Source of the DNA: Bifidobacterium bombi DSM 19703
GTDB taxonomy: Bacteria > Actinomycetota > Actinomycetes > Actinomycetales > Bifidobacteriaceae
Direction of reading: 5' to 3'
Assembly (NCBI RefSeq): GCF_000737845.1
Contig: NZ_ATLK01000001.1
Location: forward strand, 930,001 to 994,000
Length of the DNA stretch: 64,000 nt
Below are positions 44,098 to 53,129 of the stretch, piece after piece (within the stretch, counting starts at the first letter, position 1; every line of letters begins with the position of its first letter). A program made the position numbers and the translations under genes. The notes below the pieces were generated by a model that made no database searches, had not been told where the DNA came from, and saw only the letters and a program-made list of their open reading frames with translations.

Positions 44098-47000
44098 GTG
44101 AACGTCTCAACAGCTAGTGAAAAAACGAAAAAACGTGCAGAGAGAATGCTGACGCAATATCTGCCAAACGCACTGTACAAGCGAACATCACCAGTTTGCA
44201 TCGAATCATGGAAAGTAGGCGGTGAACCAGTATCATTTGAAACGGCCAAGAACGCGCAATACAAACCCATACAAGTAGGCGCTGCGTGGGGCGCACCGTG
44301 GGACACCTGGTGGTTTCACATCACAGGAACAGTGCCGGACTTTTGGAATGAGGAAGAGACCCAGCCTGAACTCGTGGTCGATCTTGGCGTCAACGGGAGT
44401 GGGCCCGGGTTCCAGGCTGAAGCTCTCGTATATGACGCAGATGGAACGGTCATCAAAGCCATAGAACCTTATAATGGCAGTGTTCGACTTCCACATCCGG
44501 GCGGGTCCTTCGAATGGTACATCGAGGCAGCTGCCAATCCCGACATTGCCTCTCGCGCAAAGACGGCCGGCACTCCCCTGGGCGACGAAGGGGTGCAGGA
44601 TGGTCCCGAGCTCTACGAACTACGCAGATTGGAGATGGGACAACTTGATCTCGAAGTCTGGAATCTGATCCAGGAGCTGACAGTTTTGTCGGGGCTCTGC
44701 GACGAGATCGACAAGGACAGGACCCGTTATGCCCAGATCCTTTCAGCCATCGACGAGGCATTGAATCTCATCAACATCGACGACCCCGGCCTAACCGTCC
44801 ACAGCGCAAGAGCCATTTTGGCAAAACAACTCGCCAAACCTGCAGTCGAAGGCCATACGGTGTATGCCGTGGGGCATGCTCACATCGATTCGGCCTGGCT
44901 CTGGCCTTTGCGAGAGACTCGGCGCAAGGTCGCTCGAACCTTCAGCAACGTGGTCAACCTTACGGACCAGGATCGAGAACTCGTGTTCGCAGCCTCGTCC
45001 GCGCAACAGTACCAATGGCTTAAAGAAGACCACCCTCAGCTTTTCAAAGAGGTGCAACGAAAAGCTGCCGATGGTCAGTTCATTCCGGTGGGAGGCATGT
45101 GGGTCGAATCCGATGCCAACTTACCCGGAGGCGAGTCCCTTGCCCGTCAGTTCCTTCAAGGAACTCAATTCTTTAGACGGCACTTCGATAACATGGCCCC
45201 CATAGCCTGGTTGCCAGACAGTTTCGGATATTCTGCGTCATTCCCGCAAATCGCCAGATTATCGGGTATACAATATTTCCTGACGCAGAAGATCTCTTGG
45301 AATGACACGAATGTCTTCCCACATCATTCGTTCCTATGGCAGGGACTGGATGGAACGCAGATCTTCACCCATTTCCCGCCTTCGGATACCTACAATGCAT
45401 GTGTCAGCCCTTATGAAGTGGCGCTTTCAGAGAAGCAGTATTCCGAGAAAGGCAAGGGCACGTCAAGTTTGATGCTATTCGGCTGGGGCGATGGCGGCGG
45501 CGGCCCGACACGAGAGATGATGGCTGCAGCAAGACTCCAGCACAACCTTGAGGGGTCGCCGAAACTGACAGTGACCAATCCGATGGAATTTTTCGAGCAA
45601 GCCTCCAAAGAGATGAGTTGCCCACCGGTATGGCGCGGAGAGCTGTATCTGGAACTCCATCGAGGCACCGGAACGTCACACGCTCAGACAAAGCAAGGCA
45701 ATCGACGTTGCGAAGCCCTGCTGCACGAGGCTGAGCTGTGGGCCACATATGCCTCAGTTCTGACGGGCAAGGAGTATCCCCTCTCCACGTTCGATGACAT
45801 TTGGCACAAGGTCCTTCTGTACCAGTTCCACGACATACTTCCAGGATCTGCAATTTCATGGGTGTATGCAGAAGTCGAACGTTCCCAGGCCGAAATCATG
45901 GAGAAACTTGAAACTATGATCAAGGAATCATTGCAGGCTCTCGTGGGAACAGGCACCAAGTCCCTCATCGCCAATGCTGCGCCGCTTCATCAGAGGCATA
46001 CTCCCGCCGGTGCCATCGTACAATCCACCGAAACGGAAACTTGGGGCTCAGCGAAACGAAAAGGCGACCATGTTGTATTGGAGAACGACAACGTCTCCTA
46101 TGAAATAGACACGGAAGGCCATATCGTCTCGGCTTATGACAAAAACAACAAGCGCGAGAATATCGACCCAGCGATGCCTGGAAACGTCCTGCAGCTTTTT
46201 GAGGATGCTCCGACGAACTGGGACGCTTGGGACATCGACAGCACCTACGAAGGAATGGAACAGCCAGCAGCGATCGTCGATGGGATTGATATCGGTGCCG
46301 ACCAAGTCACAGTGAGCGGAACCATCGGTCGATCCAAATATGCGCAGCATGTTCGTCTCGACAATGACACGAACATGCTCCACATCCACACGCACATTAA
46401 CTGGAACGAGAGCAACCACTTGCTCAAGCAGGCCTTTCCCACGAACATTTACGCAACTGAGGCCACCTGCGAAGTCCAGTTCGGACACCTCACCCGACCA
46501 GTGGTCAAAAACACGTCCTGGGATGAGGCGAAATTCGAAAGCGCTTCACAACGTTGGGTCCACATCGCGGATGGGGATTTCGGCGTAAGCATCGCGAACC
46601 GCTCGACCTATGCGTATGACTTCAGACAGATCAAACTGTCGAACGACCGACCCGGAACCCAAATCCGAGCCTCTCTTCTGCGCTCCCCACATTATCCCGA
46701 CCCAAGGCAGGATCTAGGCGAGCACGATTTCGACATAGCCTTCGGCGTGGGTTCAACGATTCCCGATGCCATACGGGCAGGCTATCGCATCAACCTCCCT
46801 GCTAGAGCAATGGAGGGCGAGCATGAGATAGAACCGCTCCTGACCGTTGACAATCCGAATGTGATTCTCGAATCGTTGAAAATGTCACAAGATGGAAGCA
46901 ATGCGGTCATCGCTCGCTTTTACGAAAGCAGCGGAGGGACATCGCGCACGCACCTGGATATCAACTTCTCGTACAACGACATCAAAGAAGTCGGAATACT

Positions 47001-47109
47001 TGAGGAGGTCTGCGAGGCGGTCCAACCCGTCATCCGCACAATGGAAGCGTCCCATTTGGAACTTGAGCTGCATCCGTTCCAGATAGTCACGCTCAGATTC
47101 GAGCGCTAA
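44098..47109 (+). CDS. GH38 alpha-mannosidase, cytoplasmic
   Basis: This 1003-residue retaining alpha-mannosidase has no signal peptide, so it acts on imported substrate. Domains: an N-terminal beta domain (to about 250), the GH38 catalytic barrel (about 255-530), then beta-sandwich domains. Zinc-site residues are in GHAHIDSAWLWPLRE (H260, D264), and the probable nucleophile is Asp374 in AWLPDSFGYSASFPQ. SLMLFGWGDGGGGPT and YQFHDILPGSAISWVY are further family motifs. The GTG start follows GAGGGAAG. Its ABC importer is upstream and a ROK regulator is convergent, as in known bifidobacterial mannosidase loci. Exact linkage specificity is open. Confidence 0.93.
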   Translation: MNVSTASEKTKKRAERMLTQYLPNALYKRTSPVCIESWKVGGEPVSFETAKNAQYKPIQVGAAWGAPWDTWWFHITGTVPDFWNEEETQPELVVDLGVNGSGPGFQAEALVYDADGTVIKAIEPYNGSVRLPHPGGSFEWYIEAAANPDIASRAKTAGTPLGDEGVQDGPELYELRRLEMGQLDLEVWNLIQELTVLSGLCDEIDKDRTRYAQILSAIDEALNLINIDDPGLTVHSARAILAKQLAKPAVEGHTVYAVGHAHIDSAWLWPLRETRRKVARTFSNVVNLTDQDRELVFAASSAQQYQWLKEDHPQLFKEVQRKAADGQFIPVGGMWVESDANLPGGESLARQFLQGTQFFRRHFDNMAPIAWLPDSFGYSASFPQIARLSGIQYFLTQKISWNDTNVFPHHSFLWQGLDGTQIFTHFPPSDTYNACVSPYEVALSEKQYSEKGKGTSSLMLFGWGDGGGGPTREMMAAARLQHNLEGSPKLTVTNPMEFFEQASKEMSCPPVWRGELYLELHRGTGTSHAQTKQGNRRCEALLHEAELWATYASVLTGKEYPLSTFDDIWHKVLLYQFHDILPGSAISWVYAEVERSQAEIMEKLETMIKESLQALVGTGTKSLIANAAPLHQRHTPAGAIVQSTETETWGSAKRKGDHVVLENDNVSYEIDTEGHIVSAYDKNNKRENIDPAMPGNVLQLFEDAPTNWDAWDIDSTYEGMEQPAAIVDGIDIGADQVTVSGTIGRSKYAQHVRLDNDTNMLHIHTHINWNESNHLLKQAFPTNIYATEATCEVQFGHLTRPVVKNTSWDEAKFESASQRWVHIADGDFGVSIANRSTYAYDFRQIKLSNDRPGTQIRASLLRSPHYPDPRQDLGEHDFDIAFGVGSTIPDAIRAGYRINLPARAMEGEHEIEPLLTVDNPNVILESLKMSQDGSNAVIARFYESSGGTSRTHLDINFSYNDIKEVGILEEVCEAVQPVIRTMEASHLELELHPFQIVTLRFER

Positions 47110-47126
47110 AACCGTAAGCTCTCGCA

Positions 47127-47161
47127 GGGTGGTGTCCGACATTCCAAACCGGATACCACCC
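47127..47161. terminator. Terminator between the mannosidase and ROK genes
   Basis: A 12-bp stem (GGGTGGTGTCCG with CGGATACCACCC, one G-T pair) is followed by TTTAAAAAT on the plus strand. It lies between convergent genes and most likely serves the mannosidase operon. Confidence 0.8.
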
Positions 47162-47178
47162 TTTAAAAATCCAAATGC

Positions 47179-48438
47179 TCATTTGAACACAAGAGAATGG
47201 ACTCTGGGAGAGAGATCATGATTCAGAATGATGCTTGCAGCACCTATGCCTGCCACATCCACGCCAAGTTTCGCGGAATGCACCGAAATGCGATGTTCCT
47301 GGCGCATCACTGAGTTTTCCTGCACCTCTTGTTTGATCTCATCGATGAATAAGCCTTCCAAATTACCCCAGTAAGGACCGCCCAGCACGATGTTATCCAA
47401 ATCGAGCGCATCGGATAGCGTACAGACAAGCCGCCCGATTCGTCTTCCGTCCCTGCGCATCAGATCCAGACATGCCTGTTCACCACTGTTTGCACGACGG
47501 CATAACGCATCGAAGCAGTGCTCCAACTGCGGAATATCGTCGCAGTCGTTTGTCTCCATAGGCTCATGCACATGCGTCGGCTCCTGGAACAAACCGATTC
47601 TACTGGCCTCGGTCACAATGGAACGAGGATCTGCAGAGACGGTCAGGCACCCTTTCTTACCGCACCAGCACTGCTGCCCGTCGGGCTCAACCACAATATG
47701 GCCAAGGTCGCCTTCATTGCCAGAGGTTCCTCGATAGACCTCCCCATTGTGCACAAACCCAAAACCAACACCAAGACCCATGTAAATAAAAAGGAAATTC
47801 TGATTTTCCGAATATGAGGACCACAGCTCGCCCTGGCATGCTGCGGACACATCCTTTTCCAAGACCACCGGAAGCCCGGTCATTCTTCTGAGTTCAGCTG
47901 CAATCGGATAATTCCTCCAGCCGACAAGGTTAGGCGGATTGACAATGGTCTCCGTAGAGATATTCAATGGACCCGGAGATGCCACACCGACTCCTCCGAT
48001 GCGGTCTTCCGGGATATGATGATCCTTCTGAGCATTGATGATGATATCGGCAATCGCTTCCGTCGTTTTCTTGGCATCCGGTACGGCGACCGGGCAATAC
48101 CTGGCAACAATGTTACCCGCAAGGTTGAGCAGCAATACAGTGATATGTTCCGGTTCGAGATGCACCCCGAACGCAAATCTCCCCTCAGGATTCAACCTAA
48201 GTAAGACCGGCGGCTTCCCACGCTCCCCCGTAATAACGCCACTTTCCACCACCAGTTTCTCACGCAAGAGATCACGGGTAATATTTGAAACTGTTTGGGC
48301 GGCAAGGCCTGTCCTCCTACTAATCTCGATTCTGCTGATTCCCGAATTCTGCCGTATGGTCTCAAAGACGGCTTTATGGTTGAATTCACTCAACACAGGA
48401 AGGTTGCTACCACGTATCTTAGGTTGAGCGTGGCTCAT
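47179..48438 (-). CDS. ROK family transcriptional regulator
   Basis: The 419-residue protein has an N-terminal winged helix-turn-helix (FETIRQNSGISRIEISRRTGLAAQTVSNITRDLL) and a ROK sugar-kinase-like domain: FGVHLEPEHITVLLLN, GVGVASPGPLN, and the zinc motif GQQCWCGKKGCL. The position beside the mannosidase operon makes it the probable local repressor, with an alpha-mannoside or mannose as inducer. Such proteins bind AT-rich operators, consistent with the AT-rich region before the ABC operon. Function by context. Confidence 0.9.
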   Translation of the reverse strand: MSHAQPKIRGSNLPVLSEFNHKAVFETIRQNSGISRIEISRRTGLAAQTVSNITRDLLREKLVVESGVITGERGKPPVLLRLNPEGRFAFGVHLEPEHITVLLLNLAGNIVARYCPVAVPDAKKTTEAIADIIINAQKDHHIPEDRIGGVGVASPGPLNISTETIVNPPNLVGWRNYPIAAELRRMTGLPVVLEKDVSAACQGELWSSYSENQNFLFIYMGLGVGFGFVHNGEVYRGTSGNEGDLGHIVVEPDGQQCWCGKKGCLTVSADPRSIVTEASRIGLFQEPTHVHEPMETNDCDDIPQLEHCFDALCRRANSGEQACLDLMRRDGRRIGRLVCTLSDALDLDNIVLGGPYWGNLEGLFIDEIKQEVQENSVMRQEHRISVHSAKLGVDVAGIGAASIILNHDLSPRVHSLVFK

Positions 48439-48591
48439 ATTCGCTCCTCATTTCTACGACGACATAGGGATAACATTATTTTCCATCAAATTGAAAAATC
48501 CGTACCTCAATATACGCTCACCTCTCCCTGAAACCCAATAAACCCAACACTAGTGAAGCAAAGCGTGCCTACATCGAGGTATAACAGAGTC

Positions 48592-49104
48592 ATGAGTAAA
48601 AAACATCAAAACGATTCTGCGGCAAGCGCATCCACGCCCGCCACAGAACAGCTGATCGAAGCCGGAGTAAGCTTCAAGCCGTACGAGTACGAACATTCGG
48701 CCGACCACATGGACGAAGGCTACGGCGTCGAAGGCGCCGAGAAGCTGGGCGTAGACGAAGACCGCACGTTCAAGACCCTCATGGCCGACACCGGCAACGG
48801 CTGCGTCATCGGCGTGGTCCCGGTAAGCGGTCACATGGACATGAAAAAGCTAGCCGCCGCCGTAGGAGCCAAAAAAGTCTCGATGGCAAGCCCCCAATTG
48901 GCTCAGAAAGAATCCGGCTATGTCGTCGGCGGCATTTCTCCATTGGGCCAACGCACGAAGCACGTGACGGTCCTGGACGAAAGCGCCATGCGTTTCGATG
49001 AAATCCTCGTTTCCGGCGGCAAACGCGGGTTCAGTGTCGGGGTCGACCCGCATGAGCTGGCACGCGTCGTCGATGCCAAGATCGCGGATATCAGAGCCCG
49101 TTGA
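48592..49104 (+). CDS. ybaK: Cys-tRNA(Pro)/Cys-tRNA deacylase, YbaK/EbsC type
   Basis: This editing enzyme hydrolyses mischarged Cys-tRNA(Pro). Motifs: FKPYEYEHSA, GYGVEGAEKLGVDEDRTFKTLM, GVVPVSGHMDMKKLAAAVGAKKVSMA and GYVVGGISPLGQRTKHVTVLDESA. Length 170 residues from the ATG at 48592; the frame is open 39 bases upstream but starts with unconserved residues. Just right of the mannoside locus. Confidence 0.92.
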   Translation: MSKKHQNDSAASASTPATEQLIEAGVSFKPYEYEHSADHMDEGYGVEGAEKLGVDEDRTFKTLMADTGNGCVIGVVPVSGHMDMKKLAAAVGAKKVSMASPQLAQKESGYVVGGISPLGQRTKHVTVLDESAMRFDEILVSGGKRGFSVGVDPHELARVVDAKIADIRAR

Positions 49105-49227
49105 GCAACCATACGGAAGGCCCCGACGCCATGACGGTGAGCGCATGGCCTTGAGGCACGTCAGGCGGGGCACGAGTATGATGGTCATGAAGGTTTCAAT
49201 CCATCAAAGCATAGGAGCAATAAAAAG

Positions 49228-50187
49228 ATGTCAGGCATTCAACATGTTCCACCACGCTCTGGCCAACAGTTCACCATCACTCACGGCGATTACACTGCCG
49301 TGATCACCGAGTTGGGTGCGACGCTGCGCAAACTCACCTATCAAGGCCACGATGTAATCGTGCCTTGGAACGCCGATCAACCGGTGCCATGCACCAACGG
49401 CGAGCTGCTCATCCCCTTCCCGAACCGCATCCAAAACGGCACATACACTTTTGAAGACAGGACCTACACGCTTCCCATAGACGAGCATGAACGCCACACC
49501 GCCATACACGGATACGGCTACCGCTCGTTCTGGAAGCTGGAGACCGCGGATGAGCAGAGCACGACCCTTTCCTGGAGGGTACCCGGCATCGTGGGCTATC
49601 CTTTCAATCTATATGTCACGACGACCTACTCACTGAAGGACGATGGACTGCACATCGAGGTCACCGCGCAGAATCTCGACAACGTCGACGCGCCTTGGGC
49701 ATTGGCGATCCACCCTTGGATTGCCAATGGATTCGACGGATTCGGAGACGAAATCGACGCACAGAACGCGCAATGCCGCGTCACCATACCGGCACGTACC
49801 CATGTGAAGGTCGATGACGATCTCATCCCCCAAGGCACCGAACCGGTGGAAGGGACGAAGTACGACCTACGCAAACCTACGGCGTTGACCGGGCAGCCCT
49901 TTGACGACGCATGGACGGATGTCGAGCATGATTCACACGGTTTGACGACCGCATCGTTCGAGCGTCCCGACGGGATGCGGGTTCGTCTGGGCGGTGACAG
50001 GACGATCACCTCGTTCCAGATGTGCACGGGCACCGGTTTCGCTCCCGAAAAGCATCCTTCCGGCGTGGCCATCGAACCACAGACGGCCTATGCCAACGCT
50101 TTCAACTCGGGCGAGGACCTCATCGTGCTCAAGCCCGGGAGCTCAGCCAAGACCAGCATGTTCATCTCGGCGGAATTCGGATTCTGA
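49228..50187 (+). CDS. Aldose 1-epimerase
   Basis: This galactose-mutarotase-like enzyme interconverts sugar anomers. Visible are LLIPFPNRIQNGTYTFEDR, HTAIHGYGYRSFW (catalytic His region), WALAIHPWIANGF and VAIEPQTAYANAFNSG (catalytic Glu). It is 319 residues and cytoplasmic. AGGAGCAA lies upstream of the ATG. It belongs to the YihR/GalM-like subgroup; the sugar is not decided. Monocistronic. Confidence 0.9.
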   Translation: MSGIQHVPPRSGQQFTITHGDYTAVITELGATLRKLTYQGHDVIVPWNADQPVPCTNGELLIPFPNRIQNGTYTFEDRTYTLPIDEHERHTAIHGYGYRSFWKLETADEQSTTLSWRVPGIVGYPFNLYVTTTYSLKDDGLHIEVTAQNLDNVDAPWALAIHPWIANGFDGFGDEIDAQNAQCRVTIPARTHVKVDDDLIPQGTEPVEGTKYDLRKPTALTGQPFDDAWTDVEHDSHGLTTASFERPDGMRVRLGGDRTITSFQMCTGTGFAPEKHPSGVAIEPQTAYANAFNSGEDLIVLKPGSSAKTSMFISAEFGF

Positions 50188-50508
50188 CGGACGCTTCATA
50201 CGCAGTCGGTGCTGCGGATTGTTCCGAGGGTTCATGGAGAACCACGGATGCGACGTTCCGACCTCGGGAGGCAGATCCGAACCACGGGAATTCCCCTCCC
50301 ACTTTCTGTTGTCCGCCGCCGACGCTGTGATGCACTATGATAATCGGATGGGCAATCACTTGGGACTCCGCCACATGTGGCGAGCCTATCGACGCGCCTC
50401 GGACACTCTGTGTTTTATGCCGTCACATCTCGATGCGATTCCCCATAAAGTCGTGCCGACGTGCGATAATCGCCAAGGCGTAAAAAACTTGAGGTAAAGG
50501 AGTCCATC
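50188..50508. other. Intergenic region before the bL37 gene
   Basis: This 320-base stretch has no credible protein gene. A candidate -10 box GATAAT (50465-50470) precedes the bL37 gene by about 40 bases, without a good -35 match. No RNA gene recognised. Confidence 0.45.
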
Positions 50509-50583
50509 ATGGGAATGCGCGGACGTAAGCGTAAGGCTCGCCGTAAAAAGGCGGCCAACCACGGCAAAAGGCCAAATGCCTGA
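50509..50583 (+). CDS. 50S ribosomal protein bL37 (24 residues)
   Basis: The frame ATG 50509 to TGA 50583 encodes MGMRGRKRKARRKKAANHG followed by KRPNA. The basic body and the ANHGKRPNA end match the small actinobacterial large-subunit protein bL37 described in mycobacterial ribosomes. The start has a strong AAAGGAG site at the right distance and the gene ends before a strong terminator, so it is a real transcription unit. It is short enough to be missed by standard gene calling. Confidence 0.9.
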   Translation: MGMRGRKRKARRKKAANHGKRPNA

Positions 50584-50633
50584 GTTTCATGTCTGGTTGC
50601 GATTTACCGCGGCTTGACATAGCTTGACAGCAT

Positions 50634-50669
50634 GAAGGGACCTCACAGCCATCGCTGTGAGGTCCCTTC
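50634..50669 (+). terminator. Terminator after bL37
   Basis: A perfect 15-bp stem (50634-50648 with 50655-50669, 6-base loop) lies 50 bases after the bL37 stop, followed by CATTTTC. It may also end the converging anti-sigma transcript. Confidence 0.88.
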
Positions 50670-50715
50670 CATTTTCAGAATCCCGGCTTTGCACAACGAC
50701 TCATAAGTCATCAGC

Positions 50716-50754
50716 TGCCTACCTTAAACCGCGGGTTGCCTACCTTAAACCGCG
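50716..50754. repeat. Two-copy tandem repeat, period 21
   Basis: TGCCTACCTTAAACCGCG occurs at 50716-50733 and again at 50737-50754, with GGT between. The repeat lies between the bL37 terminator and the end of the anti-sigma gene. No function is evident. Confidence 0.75.
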
Positions 50755-50796
50755 CACATCGACGTGTGGGTCAGGCCCATGGACGGCAGCCCGACG

Positions 50797-51087
50797 TCAC
50801 ACGTTCCGAATTGAATTCGGGGATTCGTCAAGGCAGCAACGGTCGAGTGTGGCCTCGATCCGATCAAGAAGGCCAGCCGGCACCGCCACAGGCCGCAGCA
50901 CCTGCCGCAGACGCTCTATCATCGCGCGCTCGGCTGCGTCACAACAGGAATCAAGGTCGAAACACTCATCTCCAAGGTCTTCACTATCGCTGGTCTCCAC
51001 GTGCGTGACACGCATCCGCGAGGCAAGCGCACCTCGGTGTTCCACGGATGTGACCGTGACCAAACTCTCATGCACCGTACCGTTCAT
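50797..51087 (-). CDS. Candidate anti-sigma factor partner of the SigH-type sigma factor
   Basis: A 96-residue cytoplasmic protein encoded directly after an ECF-type sigma gene on the same strand. Its C-terminal half (ERLRQVLRPVAVPAGLLDRIEATLD) resembles the end of RsrA/RshA zinc anti-sigma factors. The usual H-x3-C-x2-C zinc motif is not seen; instead there are Cys residues in DECFDLDSCCDA and a Cys near the end. The start is taken at the ATG 51087 (MNGTVHESL); an earlier TTG at 51123 is possible. Identification rests mostly on context. Confidence 0.65.
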   Translation of the reverse strand: MNGTVHESLVTVTSVEHRGALASRMRVTHVETSDSEDLGDECFDLDSCCDAAERAMIERLRQVLRPVAVPAGLLDRIEATLDRCCLDESPNSIRNV

Positions 51088-51226
51088 TACCCTCTTCACT
51101 CCCCGTCTTCCGATCAACAGCAATCGTTTCTATTATTATGCCTCATTCACCCGCGTCATGGGTTCGCGGTCAGTGAAGAACGATCGACCTTCGAACCTTC
51201 GACGGGGCTTGCGGCCATCTTCCGGC

Positions 51227-52186
51227 TTAGCCAGCGGTTTTTCCTGAATCAGCTTTCCCCGAAGCCGCCATGACCGACACGTCGGCCCCCAAATCCGCCG
51301 ATTCGCCAGCATGTTGGCCATCAATCCGGGAATCGGCGGATTTTGGACGTGATGACCCTGAACCTTCGCCCTTGTCCTTTCTCCCCGCCGCATACCCCTG
51401 CTCCAGCGCATAGCTTGACAGTTCCTGCTTGAGCTGCGCACGAGCCCTGTTGAGACGACTCATCACCGTACCGATCTTTACTCCCTGCTCGGCGGCCACC
51501 TGCTTATAAGACTTCCCGTCGACCGCCGTGTCGATGAACACTTCACGACGCTCGGGGCTGAGCTTGTCCAAGGCCGAAAGAATCTCCTCGGGGGCGAATC
51601 CGTCAAGGTACTCCTGTTCAGCGCTCTTCAAACCTTCCGAATTGTGACTGGATGAGTCATAGATATCCCAATCGTCATATTCGCCGGTGGAATCGTTGGC
51701 CCGTTGCGGCCTGCGCTTGGCCTTGGCATACTGGTTGAAATAGGCGTTGCGTTCGATGGTGGTCATCCAGGCCTCAAAATTGCTTCCGGGGCGAAAACTA
51801 TCGAACGCCTTGAAACCCCGTTCGTATGAATCCTGGACAAGGTCCTGCGCGTCCTCGGGACTGTTGGTGAGCTTCAGCGCCTGCCGGTACAGAACATTCA
51901 AGGCAGGTATTGCGAGCTCTTCAAACCTTCGTCTTCGTTGAGCCACAGTCTCCTGCTTCGTCACCTCCGCAAGAGCATCCTCATCGTTCGCCGCACCCTT
52001 CCTCTGAATTTGGATGTCGCCGTCGGAACCAGCGGCGTCACCAGACACAGCAGAAGCGTCACGCGGCGAGGTCGAAGTCAGGGAAACGGCGGAATCCGGC
52101 AGCCGGGCATCCTTCGCGTGGTGCGAATCACCGAGTGTTCTGAGCTGTACATTCATCGTAACCATCATACTATCGCCGCAAACCAT
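51227..52186 (-). CDS. Sigma-70 family RNA polymerase sigma factor, SigH/SigR (RpoE-like) type
   Basis: This is an ECF sigma factor with region 2 (LYRQALKLTNSPEDAQDLVQDSYERGFKAF, NFEAWMTTIERNAYFNQYAKAKRRP) and region 4 (LDKLSPERREVFIDTAVDGKSYKQVAAEQG, GTVMSRLNRARAQLKQEL). This pattern is that of actinobacterial SigR/SigH controlling thiol-oxidative and heat stress. It has an extra N-terminal region of about 85 residues and a polar C-terminal tail of about 60. Internal ATGs (for example 52156) may be the true start. The downstream gene is a candidate anti-sigma factor. Confidence 0.9.
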   Translation of the reverse strand: MVCGDSMMVTMNVQLRTLGDSHHAKDARLPDSAVSLTSTSPRDASAVSGDAAGSDGDIQIQRKGAANDEDALAEVTKQETVAQRRRRFEELAIPALNVLYRQALKLTNSPEDAQDLVQDSYERGFKAFDSFRPGSNFEAWMTTIERNAYFNQYAKAKRRPQRANDSTGEYDDWDIYDSSSHNSEGLKSAEQEYLDGFAPEEILSALDKLSPERREVFIDTAVDGKSYKQVAAEQGVKIGTVMSRLNRARAQLKQELSSYALEQGYAAGRKDKGEGSGSSRPKSADSRIDGQHAGESADLGADVSVMAASGKADSGKTAG

Positions 52187-52248
52187 CTACGAGCCACACA
52201 CAAACCACGCACCGCCTTCATGTCGGTTTCTGGGAGCACAATGGAGAC

Positions 52249-52989
52249 ATGACTGCAACACCGGAAACCTTGCTGGAGAACATTGACGAAGCGCCACAGC
52301 AGAATGATGAAACCACCCTTGGGAACTCATGGCTTCTTGGCTTCGACACGGAGACCACGGGCACCTCCAGCCAAGACGCCATCGTTTCGGCATCCCTGGT
52401 GCTTCGAAACCCGGCCTCCGGATACGAAGGCGACAGCATCTCTGAATGGGTCATCAACCCGCATCGGCCAATGAACCCCGCGGCGGGCGCCGTCAACGGT
52501 TTCACCGACGAATACCTGGAAGCCCACGGATCTGAACCCCAAGATGCGCTCACACAGATAGCCGAGGCGGTGCGTCAGGCGCAAGCCAAAAACATCCCAC
52601 TTCTGGCATATAACGCGCCATTCGACGTCCGTATGCTCCGCACGGACATGGAGCATTGGAACCTTGAGCCACTCCCCAAGGCACTCCTGACGGTGGACCC
52701 ACTGGTCATCGACCGTGCCGTTTCCAAACGGTCCGGTAAACGAAATCTCGCCATGACAACCGCATACTACGGCGTCCCGCCGCACGGCGATTTCCATGAC
52801 GCCACCGCTGACACCGTCGCGGCCGTGGACCTCATCAAGCCGATGACCGTGCTCTACCCACAAGTGGGAGCTTTACGGCTTGCGGAACTCATGACCTGGC
52901 AACGACAGGCATATACCTCGTGGCGGAACTCATTCAACGACTGGCTTGCAAGCAAGGGCAGACGTGTCATCCGTGACACCTGGCTGTAA
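52249..52989 (+). CDS. DnaQ-like 3'-5' exonuclease (DEDDh)
   Basis: The exonuclease fold shows motif I LLGFDTETTG, motif II LLAYNAPFDVRML and motif III HDATADTVAAVDL with the DEDDh His. There is no BRCT or helicase domain, so it is a stand-alone proofreading or repair nuclease of 246 residues. Divergent from the sigma factor gene. Role in DNA replication versus RNA turnover cannot be told. Confidence 0.87.
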   Translation: MTATPETLLENIDEAPQQNDETTLGNSWLLGFDTETTGTSSQDAIVSASLVLRNPASGYEGDSISEWVINPHRPMNPAAGAVNGFTDEYLEAHGSEPQDALTQIAEAVRQAQAKNIPLLAYNAPFDVRMLRTDMEHWNLEPLPKALLTVDPLVIDRAVSKRSGKRNLAMTTAYYGVPPHGDFHDATADTVAAVDLIKPMTVLYPQVGALRLAELMTWQRQAYTSWRNSFNDWLASKGRRVIRDTWL

Positions 52990-53129
52990 ACGGCAGCAAC
53001 CGTAACGCACGCCAACACCCACCGCAGCGGTTTTCATGCGCTTCCCTCCGTCCGCGAAGGTACGGACATGTTTCGACCATATGCGCTTCATAACAGCGAA
53101 ATATGATGGGAAAGAAAGAAAGGCTCGTC

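Noticed and set aside
50657..51247. 196-codon plus-strand frame opposite the anti-sigma gene, including a 7-residue repeat
   Set aside because: The repeat AYLKPR comes from the 21-base DNA repeat; the rest is Ser/Arg-rich shadow of the minus-strand gene.
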